A stretch of DNA of 5,196 nucleotides from Candidatus Omnitrophota bacterium (GCA_018818365.1 JAHISH010000034.1:1-5196), one strand, 5' to 3'. Positions 1 through 5,196 are shown, counted from the stretch's first letter. The notes: a model not told the origin generated them from the sequence alone. Made by a program: numbers and translations.

Positions 1-768
1 CTTCCTGTTCTCGGTTTCTTGTCCTGACTTCGCGGCCAGTGTCACTAGAATTACCTTCTTGCCTCCTAAGAAAATATGCGACTGCGCAGAAACGCTGAGG
101 CCGCTATCAACAATGATCTTTGCGGGATGACGCCGTGAAAACCAGGAGTCTAAACGGGGATTGTCTCGAAGCACGGTATTGACTCCGACCATGATCCCAT
201 CGTAATCCTGACGGATACGATGCGCATAGGTGCGCGCGATATCAGAAGTAATCCATTGAGAGTCTCCTCTTCTGGTCGCAATCCTACCATCGAGCGATTG
301 CGCGACTTTAACCGTGACGAAAGGCATGTGCGTGGTAATATATTTTATAAAAGACTCATTTATATGCTGCAACCGCTCCTCTGAAAATCCCACTTCAACG
401 CGCACTCCATGCCGGCGCAATAATTCAATGCCTTTTCCGTTGTTCTTAGGATTAGGATCGATCATGCCGACTATCACGTGCGTGATCCCACTTTTAATAA
501 TGCGGTCTACACATGGCGGGGTCTTCCCATAATGCGCACAGGGCTCGAGGGTAACATATAGCGTGGCACCCTTTGCGCGTTCTCCTGCTTCATCAAGCGC
601 GATGACTTCTGCGTGCGCTAACCCGCTCTTGGCATGGAATCCCTCACCGATAATACGCCCCCGATTTACGACAACTGCGCCTACTAACGGATTGGGAGAG
701 GTCTTGCCTTTCGCGCGTAAGGCAAGCTTTATTGCCTTATCCATATAATCCTGGTGGGAAGGTTTCAT
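1..768 (-). CDS. ribD: Bifunctional riboflavin biosynthesis protein RibD, 3' end cut by window edge
   Basis: RibD acts in the cytosol. It deaminates the pyrimidine product of GTP cyclohydrolase II and then reduces its ribosyl side chain with NADPH. The first 256 residues are visible with no stop. The N-terminal deaminase domain (about 1-145) has the zinc site: HAE at 52-54 and EPCAHYGKTPPC at 75-86, giving ligands His52, Cys77 and Cys86 with Glu54 as the proton shuttle. The reductase domain starts at about 148 with VKVAQSLDGRIAT (153-165), then GDSQWIT (168-174) and VGVNTVLRDNPRL (194-206). The family is usually about 360 residues, so roughly 100 C-terminal residues lie beyond position 1. The ATG shares one base with the preceding PHP stop (TGATG), and AGGGTG lies 8 nt upstream, which suggests translational coupling. 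A second Met at residue 9 is a less likely start. It is the last visible gene of the FMN-riboswitch operon. Confidence 0.96.
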   Translation of the reverse strand, partial: MKPSHQDYMDKAIKLALRAKGKTSPNPLVGAVVVNRGRIIGEGFHAKSGLAHAEVIALDEAGERAKGATLYVTLEPCAHYGKTPPCVDRIIKSGITHVIVGMIDPNPKNNGKGIELLRRHGVRVEVGFSEERLQHINESFIKYITTHMPFVTVKVAQSLDGRIATRRGDSQWITSDIARTYAHRIRQDYDGIMVGVNTVLRDNPRLDSWFSRRHPAKIIVDSGLSVSAQSHIFLGGKKVILVTLAAKSGQETENRK

Positions 769-1589
769 CAGCGCTTCACCCTGGCTTCTTTGAGTTTTTC
801 AACCAACTCGTAATCGACTTTTAAAGATCCCATTTTTATCTCCGACTTCGCATCGCCGTGACAATCAGAACCACCGGTCACCAATAGATTATACTTCCGT
901 GCAATACCAAGGTAAAAATTAACCATGGACTGAGAGTGCTCGGGGTAATGAACCTCCAACCCCTGAAGGCCCTCATCGACAAAACGGGGGATCAAATCGT
1001 CGTTCTTAAGGATATAGGGGTGCGCAAGTACCGCGATGCCTCCTGCGTCCCGGATTAAGGCAATGGCCTGCGCCGGGCTAAAACGAAAACCTAAGACATA
1101 CGCGGGGGATTTATCTCCTATATATCTTTGGAATGCTTCGGCAAGAGAACCCACCAATCCTTCCTGAAGGAGGGCGCGCGCCACATGCAGTCTTCCCACT
1201 ACTCCTTGGCCCGCGAGATCAAAGACGGCTTCAGGACGTAACCCAACCCCGATCCCGTGAAGCTTTTCGATGATTTCTTCAGCGCGGACCTTACGGTCTT
1301 TCTTTAATTGTACAAGCGTATCCGCCAACTGCCTATTATCATACTCTAAATAATACCCGAGAATATGTATCTCTGTTCCTTCATAGGCAGCGGTAAGTTC
1401 AATACCGGGGATTAACTCCAGATCGAACTTTTTGGCTTCGGTAAAAAGATACGGGATGCCTTCGAGTGTATCATGGTCTACTACCGCGCATGCAGAAAGC
1501 CCTACCTTATGGGCTCGGCGCACAAGTGTTTCGGGGGTATAGATCCCATCGGAAAAGATAGTATGAAGATGCAGATCGGCATATTTCAC
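768..1589 (-). CDS. PHP-domain phosphoesterase (YciV/TrpH-like), candidate phosphatase in the rib operon
   Basis: This is a 273-residue PHP-superfamily metal-dependent phosphoesterase (COG0613 type). All expected metal ligands are visible: HLH at 7-9, Asp14, DHD at 38-40, Glu64 in PGIE, His75 in EIHILGY, His190 in LAHP, and SDCH at 241-244. The insert at about 100-175, containing GRLHVARALLQEG and a region ending SPAYV, matches the helical subdomain of this family rather than a polymerase or HisK PHP domain. Characterised relatives hydrolyse 3',5'-nucleoside bisphosphates or act as 5'-3' exoribonucleases on rRNA 5' ends. The start is a GTG overlapping the nusB stop (GTGA, 4 nt) with no clear Shine-Dalgarno, so coupling to nusB is likely. 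The stop overlaps the ribD ATG by 1 nt. Family assignment is firm. The substrate is unknown: its place in a riboflavin operon suggests the missing pathway phosphatase, while its place next to nusB suggests RNA processing. Confidence 0.93.
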   Translation of the reverse strand: MKYADLHLHTIFSDGIYTPETLVRRAHKVGLSACAVVDHDTLEGIPYLFTEAKKFDLELIPGIELTAAYEGTEIHILGYYLEYDNRQLADTLVQLKKDRKVRAEEIIEKLHGIGVGLRPEAVFDLAGQGVVGRLHVARALLQEGLVGSLAEAFQRYIGDKSPAYVLGFRFSPAQAIALIRDAGGIAVLAHPYILKNDDLIPRFVDEGLQGLEVHYPEHSQSMVNFYLGIARKYNLLVTGGSDCHGDAKSEIKMGSLKVDYELVEKLKEARVKR

Positions 1590-2002
1590 GGTTTTTTTTC
1601 TATTCGCACTTTATCCAATATGGCGTTGACAAATTTTCCCGCCTCCACATCAGAATACTTCTTGGCAATCTCTACTGCTTCATTAATGGAGACCTTCGGG
1701 GGAATATCGTCACGAAAGAGCAGCTCATAACAACCAAGCCGCAAGATATTCCTGTCCACCACTGCCATACGGTCCAATTGCCAATTCGCGGCATACAGAG
1801 TAATCTTCTCGTCAATCAACGAGATATTGTGACTGACTCCCCGCACCAGTTCTTCTGAAAAATCCTTAAGGTCATTCTCAAGAACGCTTTCGGTATACCC
1901 CTGCCAGAAGTTCTCGATTGTCGACTCGGGGTTATCCCTGGTTACATCGATTTGGTAAAGAATCTGAAGGGCAATCTCTCGTGCACGTGTGCGCTTACGC
2001 AT
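1586..2002 (-). CDS. nusB: Transcription antitermination factor NusB
   Basis: NusB binds boxA RNA together with NusE (ribosomal protein S10) and supports antitermination of rRNA operons. The 138-residue length is typical. Family hallmarks are the N-terminal RAREIALQILYQID (6-19), the NWQLDRMAVVDRNILRLG segment (73-90), and the C-terminal stretch with SINEAVEIAKKYSD (105-118) followed by GKFVNAILDKV (122-132). It starts 15 nt after the ribH stop. The upstream frame closes at that ribH stop, so the ATG is the only sensible start, although no Shine-Dalgarno is visible and expression probably depends on reinitiation or coupling from ribH. Its last codons are an A8 run (GAA AAA AAA) just before the stop, which overlaps the PHP start. 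nusB sits in rib operons in many bacteria. Here it would be transcribed under the FMN riboswitch unless an internal promoter exists; I found no convincing one. Confidence 0.97.
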   Translation of the reverse strand: MRKRTRAREIALQILYQIDVTRDNPESTIENFWQGYTESVLENDLKDFSEELVRGVSHNISLIDEKITLYAANWQLDRMAVVDRNILRLGCYELLFRDDIPPKVSINEAVEIAKKYSDVEAGKFVNAILDKVRIEKKP

Positions 2003-2017
2003 CGGTAAAGAACAATC

Positions 2018-2482
2018 TTACAATGTCCCCATAAGATTAGCCATTTCTATAGCGGAAAGCGCGGCATCTTGTCCTTTATTGCCGTCTTTGGTCCCGGCGC
2101 GTTCCACTGCTTGCTCAATCGTATCCGCGGTAATTACGCCAAAGATCACCGGCACACCCGTACTTAACGATACGTGGGCGATCCCTTTAGCGACCTCAGA
2201 GGCAATTAAATCAAAATGCGGAGTGGACCCGCGAATGATCGTCCCTACACAAATAACCGCATCGAATGCTTTTGATCGGGCTAATCCCTGTGCCACCAGG
2301 GGAATCTCAAATGCCCCCGGCACCCAACTGACTGTTATCTTCCCTTCTTCCGCACCGTGTCTGACCAATGTATCAATACACCCGGCAAGAAGCTCCTTGG
2401 TCATGAAATCATTGAAACGCGATGCCACAACCGCAAATTTCTTTCCTTTCGCAATCAAGTCTCCTGTAATAGTCTTTACCAT
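2018..2482 (-). CDS. ribH: 6,7-dimethyl-8-ribityllumazine synthase
   Basis: RibH condenses 5-amino-6-ribitylaminouracil with 3,4-dihydroxy-2-butanone 4-phosphate to give the lumazine precursor of riboflavin. The protein is 154 residues, the normal length for the subunit of the pentameric or icosahedral enzyme. Visible signatures are [15 protein letters not shown] (21-35), VPGAFEIP (54-61), [13 protein letters not shown] (79-91) and AGTKDGNKG (129-137). Phe23, His89, Phe114 and Arg128 line up one position after the known active-site residues of the Bacillus subtilis enzyme, with His89 as the catalytic histidine. The start is supported by a strong AAGGAGG 5 nt upstream. It follows ribBA after 23 nt. 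Its substrates come from RibBA and RibD, so the operon supplies both branches, but the phosphatase step and riboflavin synthase must come from elsewhere or from the neighbouring PHP gene. Confidence 0.97.
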   Translation of the reverse strand: MVKTITGDLIAKGKKFAVVASRFNDFMTKELLAGCIDTLVRHGAEEGKITVSWVPGAFEIPLVAQGLARSKAFDAVICVGTIIRGSTPHFDLIASEVAKGIAHVSLSTGVPVIFGVITADTIEQAVERAGTKDGNKGQDAALSAIEMANLMGTL

Positions 2483-2487
2483 ACCTT

Positions 2488-2494
2488 CCTCCTT
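2488..2494 (-). promoter_or_regulatory. Strong ribosome binding site of ribH
   Basis: AAGGAGG lies 5 nt before the ribH ATG, inside a purine-rich spacer between ribBA and ribH. It is the only near-perfect Shine-Dalgarno in the rib unit. ribBA has only AAGGG at 9 nt, and nusB and the PHP gene have none that I can see. This suggests lumazine synthase, which assembles into large multimers, is made in excess over its operon partners. Confidence 0.8.
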
Positions 2495-2505
2495 TTCCCT
2501 TCTTC

Positions 2506-3720
2506 TTACTCAATCTCTATATGATGCCCGAGTTTCTCTTTCTTGGTCTTCAAATACCGGTAATTACGCGGATTCGGCTCAACCCCTAAGGGAACTCTCT
2601 CTATGACTTTCAAGCCATACCCCTCTAGCCCCACAATCTTGCGGGGATTATTCGTAAGCAGCTTCAATTGGGTAATCCCAAGGTCCACCAATATCTGCGC
2701 GCCAATCCCGTAATCACGCAGATCCGGCTTATGGCCAAGCGCCTCATTGGCCTCCACCGTATCCATGCCTTTATCCTGTAACGTATACGCCCGTATTTTA
2801 TCTACCAGCCCTATCCCCCTGCCCTCTTGATTCATATATAGAATCACGCCTTTTTTCTCCTGCCCGATATACTCCATGGCCTTTTGGAGCTGCCTGCCGC
2901 AATCACAGCGCAGAGAACCAAAGACGTCTCCCGTCAGGCACTCAGAGTGTACCCTCACCAGTACCGCCTCATTCTCTTGCCACTGGCCCATACATAAGGC
3001 GCTATGCACTTTCCCGTTTGTAGAATCACGATAAAGGATTACACGAAAATCCCCGTACGCAGTAGGCAGATACGCCTGCGCAACTGTTTCGATTAGTTTC
3101 TCCTGACGCCTGCGGTATTCGATAAGGCTGGTGATAGAACAAATCTTAAGCGCATGTTTCTGGGAAAAGGTAAAAAGCTGCGGCATGCGGCTCATGCTTC
3201 CGTCATCATTCATAATCTCACAAATAACTCCGGCAGGATATAGACCTGATAGTTTCATAAGGTCAATTGCCGCTTCCGTATGGCCTGCGCGGACCAAAAC
3301 CCCTCCCTTGCGAGAGCGCAGAGGGAAAATATGCCCGGGCCGCATTAAATCTTCCGGCTTGCTATGAGGATTGATCAAGATTTCTATCGTATGCGCACGG
3401 TCATATGCGGAGATCCCGGTAGTAATCCCTTGCGCCGCATCCACAGAAATCATCCAGCCGGTCTTATAAGGGTCTTGCGTATCGAAAGGAAATCCCCCCT
3501 TACCCATAGGCTCAAGGCCTAGCTGATGCAATCTTTCTTCTTCCATAGGCACACAAATCAGTCCGCGGCCGTACATAGCCATAAAGTTAATATCCGGCGG
3601 CCTGGCGAAAGAAGCGGCCATCACCAAATCCCCTTCGTTCTCACGGTCCTCATCATCAACGACGATGACCATCTTTCCGTTCTTAAGGTCTTCGATTATT
3701 TCAGGGATGATATTGAACAT
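2506..3720 (-). CDS. ribBA: Bifunctional 3,4-dihydroxy-2-butanone 4-phosphate synthase / GTP cyclohydrolase II
   Basis: RibBA catalyses the first step of both branches of riboflavin synthesis. At 404 residues it has the usual fused length. The N-terminal DHBP synthase domain (about 1-203) carries [11 protein letters not shown] (22-32), [12 protein letters not shown] (98-109), the RAGHTEA motif with His147, and CEI with Glu168. These acidic and histidine metal/substrate residues look intact. The C-terminal GTP cyclohydrolase II domain (about 210-404) has zinc ligands Cys261, Cys272 and Cys274 in [18 protein letters not shown] (258-275), NQEGRGIGL (297-305), [12 protein letters not shown] (333-344) with Asp333 and Arg335, and LTNNPRKI (355-362). 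Both activities should therefore be functional. It is the first gene after the FMN riboswitch. The ATG has a modest AAGGG 9 nt upstream, and the attenuator hairpin ends 44 nt before it. Confidence 0.98.
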   Translation of the reverse strand: MFNIIPEIIEDLKNGKMVIVVDDEDRENEGDLVMAASFARPPDINFMAMYGRGLICVPMEEERLHQLGLEPMGKGGFPFDTQDPYKTGWMISVDAAQGITTGISAYDRAHTIEILINPHSKPEDLMRPGHIFPLRSRKGGVLVRAGHTEAAIDLMKLSGLYPAGVICEIMNDDGSMSRMPQLFTFSQKHALKICSITSLIEYRRRQEKLIETVAQAYLPTAYGDFRVILYRDSTNGKVHSALCMGQWQENEAVLVRVHSECLTGDVFGSLRCDCGRQLQKAMEYIGQEKKGVILYMNQEGRGIGLVDKIRAYTLQDKGMDTVEANEALGHKPDLRDYGIGAQILVDLGITQLKLLTNNPRKIVGLEGYGLKVIERVPLGVEPNPRNYRYLKTKKEKLGHHIEIE

Positions 3721-3764
3721 ATAGGTAGACCCTTATTTTACGTTTACTCCGCTACAAACTATAA

Positions 3765-3789
3765 TACCCGAAGAGAGAATCTTCGGGTA
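3765..3789 (-). terminator. Hairpin of the riboswitch expression platform (probable attenuator)
   Basis: A perfect 10-bp stem, TACCCGAAGA / TCTTCGGGTA, with a 5-nt TTCTC loop begins 10 nt after the 3' end of the FMN aptamer and ends 44 nt before the ribBA ATG. It is followed by TTATAGTTTG rather than a clean U tract, so it is a weak match to a canonical intrinsic terminator. It is too far from the start codon and does not include the AAGGG, so a direct Shine-Dalgarno sequestering role is less likely. A premature transcription terminator is the best reading. The 5' arm can pair instead with the 5' edge of the aptamer (see findings). Confidence 0.7.
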
Positions 3790-3799
3790 GGGGATGTTA

Positions 3800-3935
3800 A
3801 TCTTCTCCCTTCTGGACTGTCACCATCGGCTCTGGAATATTACCAGATCTGCCCCCGCAGTCTTGCTTCGCAAAACAATGCTGCGGTGACTCGCGGGCTT
3901 TACCGCCGGCAAGGAATCTCACCTTCCCCGAAGAT
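3800..3935 (-). ncRNA. FMN riboswitch (RFN element) controlling the rib operon
   Basis: The leader of the rib unit contains the full set of conserved RFN blocks in order: ATCTTCGGGG at the 5' edge, GGTGAGATTCC, GCCGGCGGTAAAGCCCGCGA, then a variable arm, GATCTGG-(TAATA)-TTCCAGAGCCGATGGT, CAGTC, and the closing GGGAGAAGAT. P1 is ATCTTC (3930-3935) with GAAGAT (3800-3805). The variable arm at 3855-3886 is an extended hairpin closed by CCGCAG/CTGCGG with an inner TTGC/GCAA stem. This element binds flavin mononucleotide and normally switches off riboflavin genes when FMN is plentiful. Its position directly before ribBA and directly after a promoter fits that role. Confidence 0.97.
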
Positions 3936-3945
3936 TAATGTAAAA

Positions 3946-3973
3946 AGTATAGCATAAAAAGTTAACTTGTCAA
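3946..3973 (-). promoter_or_regulatory. Sigma70-type promoter of the rib operon
   Basis: TTGACA (3968-3973, consensus) and TATACT (3946-3951) are separated by 16 bp, and a TGC directly before the -10 makes it an extended -10 element. Counting about 7 nt downstream puts the RNA start near 3937-3940, just before the first base of the FMN aptamer at 3935. This is the geometry expected for a riboswitch-led transcript. The -35 overlaps that of the divergent promoter. Confidence 0.85.
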
Positions 3974-3994
3974 TAGTGATAAATGCTTTATAAT
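3967..3994 (+). promoter_or_regulatory. Sigma70-type promoter of the pncC-thpR unit
   Basis: TTGTCA (3967-3972) and a consensus TATAAT (3989-3994) have a 16-bp spacer. The predicted RNA start is about 4000-4002. Five of the six -35 bases are shared with the opposing rib promoter, and the two promoters are mirror-placed around position 3970. RNA starting here would exclude the ATG at 3996 as a start codon. Confidence 0.78.
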
Positions 3995-4031
3995 TATGGT
4001 AAGAAAGGATACTGTCCCTGGACGCAAAAGC

Positions 4032-4499
4032 ATGGAACCTCTGATTAGTCGTGTACATACGCACTTAACCCGGGACCGTAAAACAATTGCGGTCGCAGAA
4101 TCGTGCACCGCAGGACTCCTGGCGAGCCTTCTTACCGCGCAATCCGGAAGCTCTTCCTACTTTCTTGCAGGAATAATAACCTATAGCAACCACGCCAAAG
4201 AAACACTCTTGGGGATATCCACCAGATTAATCAGAGATCAAGGTGCTGTTTCAAAAGGAGTCGCATTAAAAATGGCTTCTCAAGTAAGAACCATCGCCGG
4301 ATCAGATATTGGGATCGGCATCACCGGGATCGCCGGACCGACAGGAGGATCACCGAAAAAACCGGTAGGAACAGTGTATATCGCTATCTCGACTCCGCGC
4401 AAGGAAATCTGCAGGAAATATCGTTTAAAAGGAAATCGGCAGGCAATCCGCCGCAAGGCAGCCTTATTCAGCCTCATGCTGCTAGAGAAAACACTCTAA
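4032..4499 (+). CDS. pncC: Stand-alone CinA C-terminal domain protein, nicotinamide-nucleotide amidase family (PncC)
   Basis: This is a single-domain member of the CinA C-terminal (COG1546) family. Characterised members deamidate nicotinamide mononucleotide to nicotinate mononucleotide in the pyridine nucleotide salvage cycle. It lacks the N-terminal MoeA-like domain of full CinA. From the ATG at 4032 it is 155 residues, close to the usual length of about 160. Motifs are AVAESCTAGLLAS (20-32, with the conserved Ser24), FLAGIITYSNHAKETLLG (44-61), GAVSKGVALKMA (71-82) and the glycine-rich GITGIAGPTGG (96-106) followed by PVGTVYIAI. An upstream in-frame ATG at 3996 would add 12 residues but lies before the predicted transcription start and has no Shine-Dalgarno, so I prefer 4032. 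That start also lacks a well-spaced ribosome binding site: AAAGGA at 4004-4009 is 22 nt away. Exact substrate is inferred from family. Confidence 0.92.
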   Translation: MEPLISRVHTHLTRDRKTIAVAESCTAGLLASLLTAQSGSSSYFLAGIITYSNHAKETLLGISTRLIRDQGAVSKGVALKMASQVRTIAGSDIGIGITGIAGPTGGSPKKPVGTVYIAISTPRKEICRKYRLKGNRQAIRRKAALFSLMLLEKTL

Positions 4500-4500
4500 A

Positions 4501-5073
4501 ATGCGCACCTTTATCGCAATCACACTCCCGCAAGGAATCAAAGAAGCGTTATCGCAGGTACAAAACCAACTCAAAAAATCAGGCGCAGAAGTACGGTGGG
4601 TAAAGCCGGAGAACATACACCTCACTTTAAAATTTCTCGGGGAGATTGACGAAGAAACGCTTCAATCGGTATGTGCCGCACTAGAAGGAATCTCCTGCCG
4701 ACATCGCTTTTATACGGCAGAGATCAGCTCTCTGGGAAGCTTTCCGCGCAATGCCTCTGCGCGCGTGCTATGGGTGGGGATAGAACAGGGAAAAGAAGAA
4801 ACCGAAACTCTCTCCCAGGCAATTGAAGATGAACTCTCCACAAAAAAAATCCCCCGCGAAGAACGCGAATTCCAGTCCCACATTACGTTAGGAAGGCTAA
4901 CAAGTAACTTAAACCGTTTCCGACTTATCGAACAATTGCTTCTCGCAGCAAGTAGACTAAAAGAAAATAAACTTTGTTTTCCCGTACGATCCCTCACCTT
5001 GTATAAAAGCACACTCTCCCCCGCCGGGCCTGGTTATGAGATCATTCAGGAATTCAGCCTCCAGACAAACTGA
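4501..5073 (+). CDS. thpR: RNA 2',3'-cyclic phosphodiesterase (2H family, LigT/ThpR)
   Basis: This 190-residue 2H phosphoesterase hydrolyses 2',3'-cyclic phosphate ends of RNA to 2'-phosphates. Relatives also ligate tRNA halves through 2'-5' bonds in vitro. Both catalytic HxTx motifs are present and symmetric: HLTL at 40-43 within VKPENIHLTLKFLGEI, and HITL at 127-130 followed by GRL. The second motif is preceded by Ser rather than the common Pro (SHITL instead of PHITL). Other family features are the N-terminal MRTFIAI, the central SFPRNASARVLWVGI (80-94) and the C-terminal LYKSTLSPAGPGYE (167-180). It starts 1 nt after the pncC stop with no good Shine-Dalgarno, so it is probably translated by coupling. 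Its 3' end overlaps the convergent pgpA by 28 nt. CinA-domain and ThpR genes are often neighbours in bacteria; the reason is not established. Confidence 0.96.
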   Translation: MRTFIAITLPQGIKEALSQVQNQLKKSGAEVRWVKPENIHLTLKFLGEIDEETLQSVCAALEGISCRHRFYTAEISSLGSFPRNASARVLWVGIEQGKEETETLSQAIEDELSTKKIPREEREFQSHITLGRLTSNLNRFRLIEQLLLAASRLKENKLCFPVRSLTLYKSTLSPAGPGYEIIQEFSLQTN

Positions 5074-5196
5074 AGAATAAGATTCGCATAGAGCGCGGCG
5101 ATAATATCATCGCACATTATCCCCACACTCCCCTTATATTTCTGTACGAAGCCTGCGGGATACGGTTTGAACGTATCCAGGAGCCGAAAAAGAAAG
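5046..5196 (-). CDS. pgpA: Phosphatidylglycerophosphatase A, C-terminal 49 residues (5' end outside window)
   Basis: The reverse strand is open from the window edge to a TGA at 5046-5048 and encodes 49 residues. They show the C-terminal pattern of PgpA: FRLLDTFKPYPAGFVQKYKG, then VGIMCDDIIAALYANLILQ, matching the family's FRxxDixKPxP and GxGIMxDDxxAGxYA blocks. The conserved DD pair is intact. PgpA is a membrane enzyme that removes the phosphate from phosphatidylglycerophosphate to make phosphatidylglycerol. The visible tail includes part of a hydrophobic segment (IIAALYANLILQFVW). The family is about 150-170 residues, so roughly 110 N-terminal residues lie to the right. It is convergent with thpR and overlaps its 3' end by 28 nt, so no separate terminator fits between them. 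Confidence 0.9.
   Translation of the reverse strand, partial: FLFRLLDTFKPYPAGFVQKYKGSVGIMCDDIIAALYANLILQFVWRLNS

Noticed and set aside
314..748. Two plus-strand open frames (314-532 and 563-748) opposite ribD
   Set aside because: Both are antisense to conserved RibD deaminase/reductase coding sequence and their translations lack recognisable features.
1473..1730. Plus-strand open frame opposite the nusB/PHP junction
   Set aside because: It covers the 3' end of nusB and the start of the PHP gene antisense, with no independent coding signal.
2003..2100. Possible internal promoter for nusB (TATAGA and TAATCT-like hexamers within ribH on the minus strand)
   Set aside because: No acceptable -35 at proper spacing; such matches are expected by chance.
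1989..2606. 205-codon open frame on the plus strand, antisense to ribH and the ribBA end
   Set aside because: It lies opposite ribH and the 3' end of ribBA, which have clear family motifs. The translation shows no recognisable domain and has no ribosome binding site. It is a shadow of the opposite-strand codons.
3526..3957. 143-codon plus-strand open frame across the ribBA start and the leader
   Set aside because: It runs antisense through the FMN riboswitch and the 5' end of ribBA, whose conserved sequence is fully explained by the RNA and the protein on the other strand.
4280..5012. Minus-strand open frames opposite pncC (4280-4477) and thpR (4710-5012)
   Set aside because: Both are antisense to well-supported genes with catalytic motifs, and neither translation resembles a known family.
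1..5196. CRISPR array, insertion sequence, tRNA, rRNA or phage remnant
   Set aside because: No regular repeats, terminal inverted repeats, cloverleaf-like segments or recombinase genes were seen. The window is almost entirely accounted for by housekeeping genes and the riboswitch leader.

Overview
The window is a compact, ordinary-looking bacterial chromosomal segment. It has dense coding, moderate GC content, no mobile elements, no CRISPR, and no tRNA or rRNA genes that I can see. It holds two divergent transcription units that start from one regulatory region at about 3,722-4,031. The species cannot be identified from this sequence. The gene order and protein style would fit an uncultured or deep-branching Gram-negative lineage (an Omnitrophota-like genome is my impression only), with low confidence.

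Minus-strand unit (3,973 down to 1): a sigma70-type promoter with an extended -10 starts an RNA that almost immediately enters a complete FMN riboswitch. A strong 10-bp hairpin follows, and then the genes ribBA, ribH, nusB, a PHP-domain phosphoesterase/phosphatase and ribD, which is cut by the window edge. RibBA makes both early precursors: dihydroxybutanone phosphate from ribulose 5-phosphate, and the pyrimidine from GTP. RibD deaminates and reduces the pyrimidine, and RibH (lumazine synthase) joins the two branches. NusB, an rRNA antitermination factor, is a common passenger of rib operons. The PHP gene is the unusual member. It overlaps nusB by 4 nt and ribD by 1 nt, and the riboflavin pathway needs a phosphatase at exactly the step between RibD and RibH. 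Riboflavin synthase (ribE) is not in the window.

Plus-strand unit (3,967 to 5,073): a second sigma70-type promoter shares its -35 region back to back with the rib promoter. It drives a stand-alone CinA C-terminal domain protein (PncC type, NMN deamidase family) and, 1 nt after its stop, thpR (RNA 2',3'-cyclic phosphodiesterase).

Right edge: the last 50 codons, including the stop, of pgpA (phosphatidylglycerophosphatase A) enter on the minus strand and overlap the 3' end of thpR by 28 nt, tail to tail.

The points most worth following up are the PHP phosphatase embedded in the riboflavin operon, the mutually exclusive 10-bp pairings visible in the riboswitch expression platform, the fully overlapping divergent promoters, and an A8 slippery run at the nusB/PHP junction whose -1 frame is the PHP frame.
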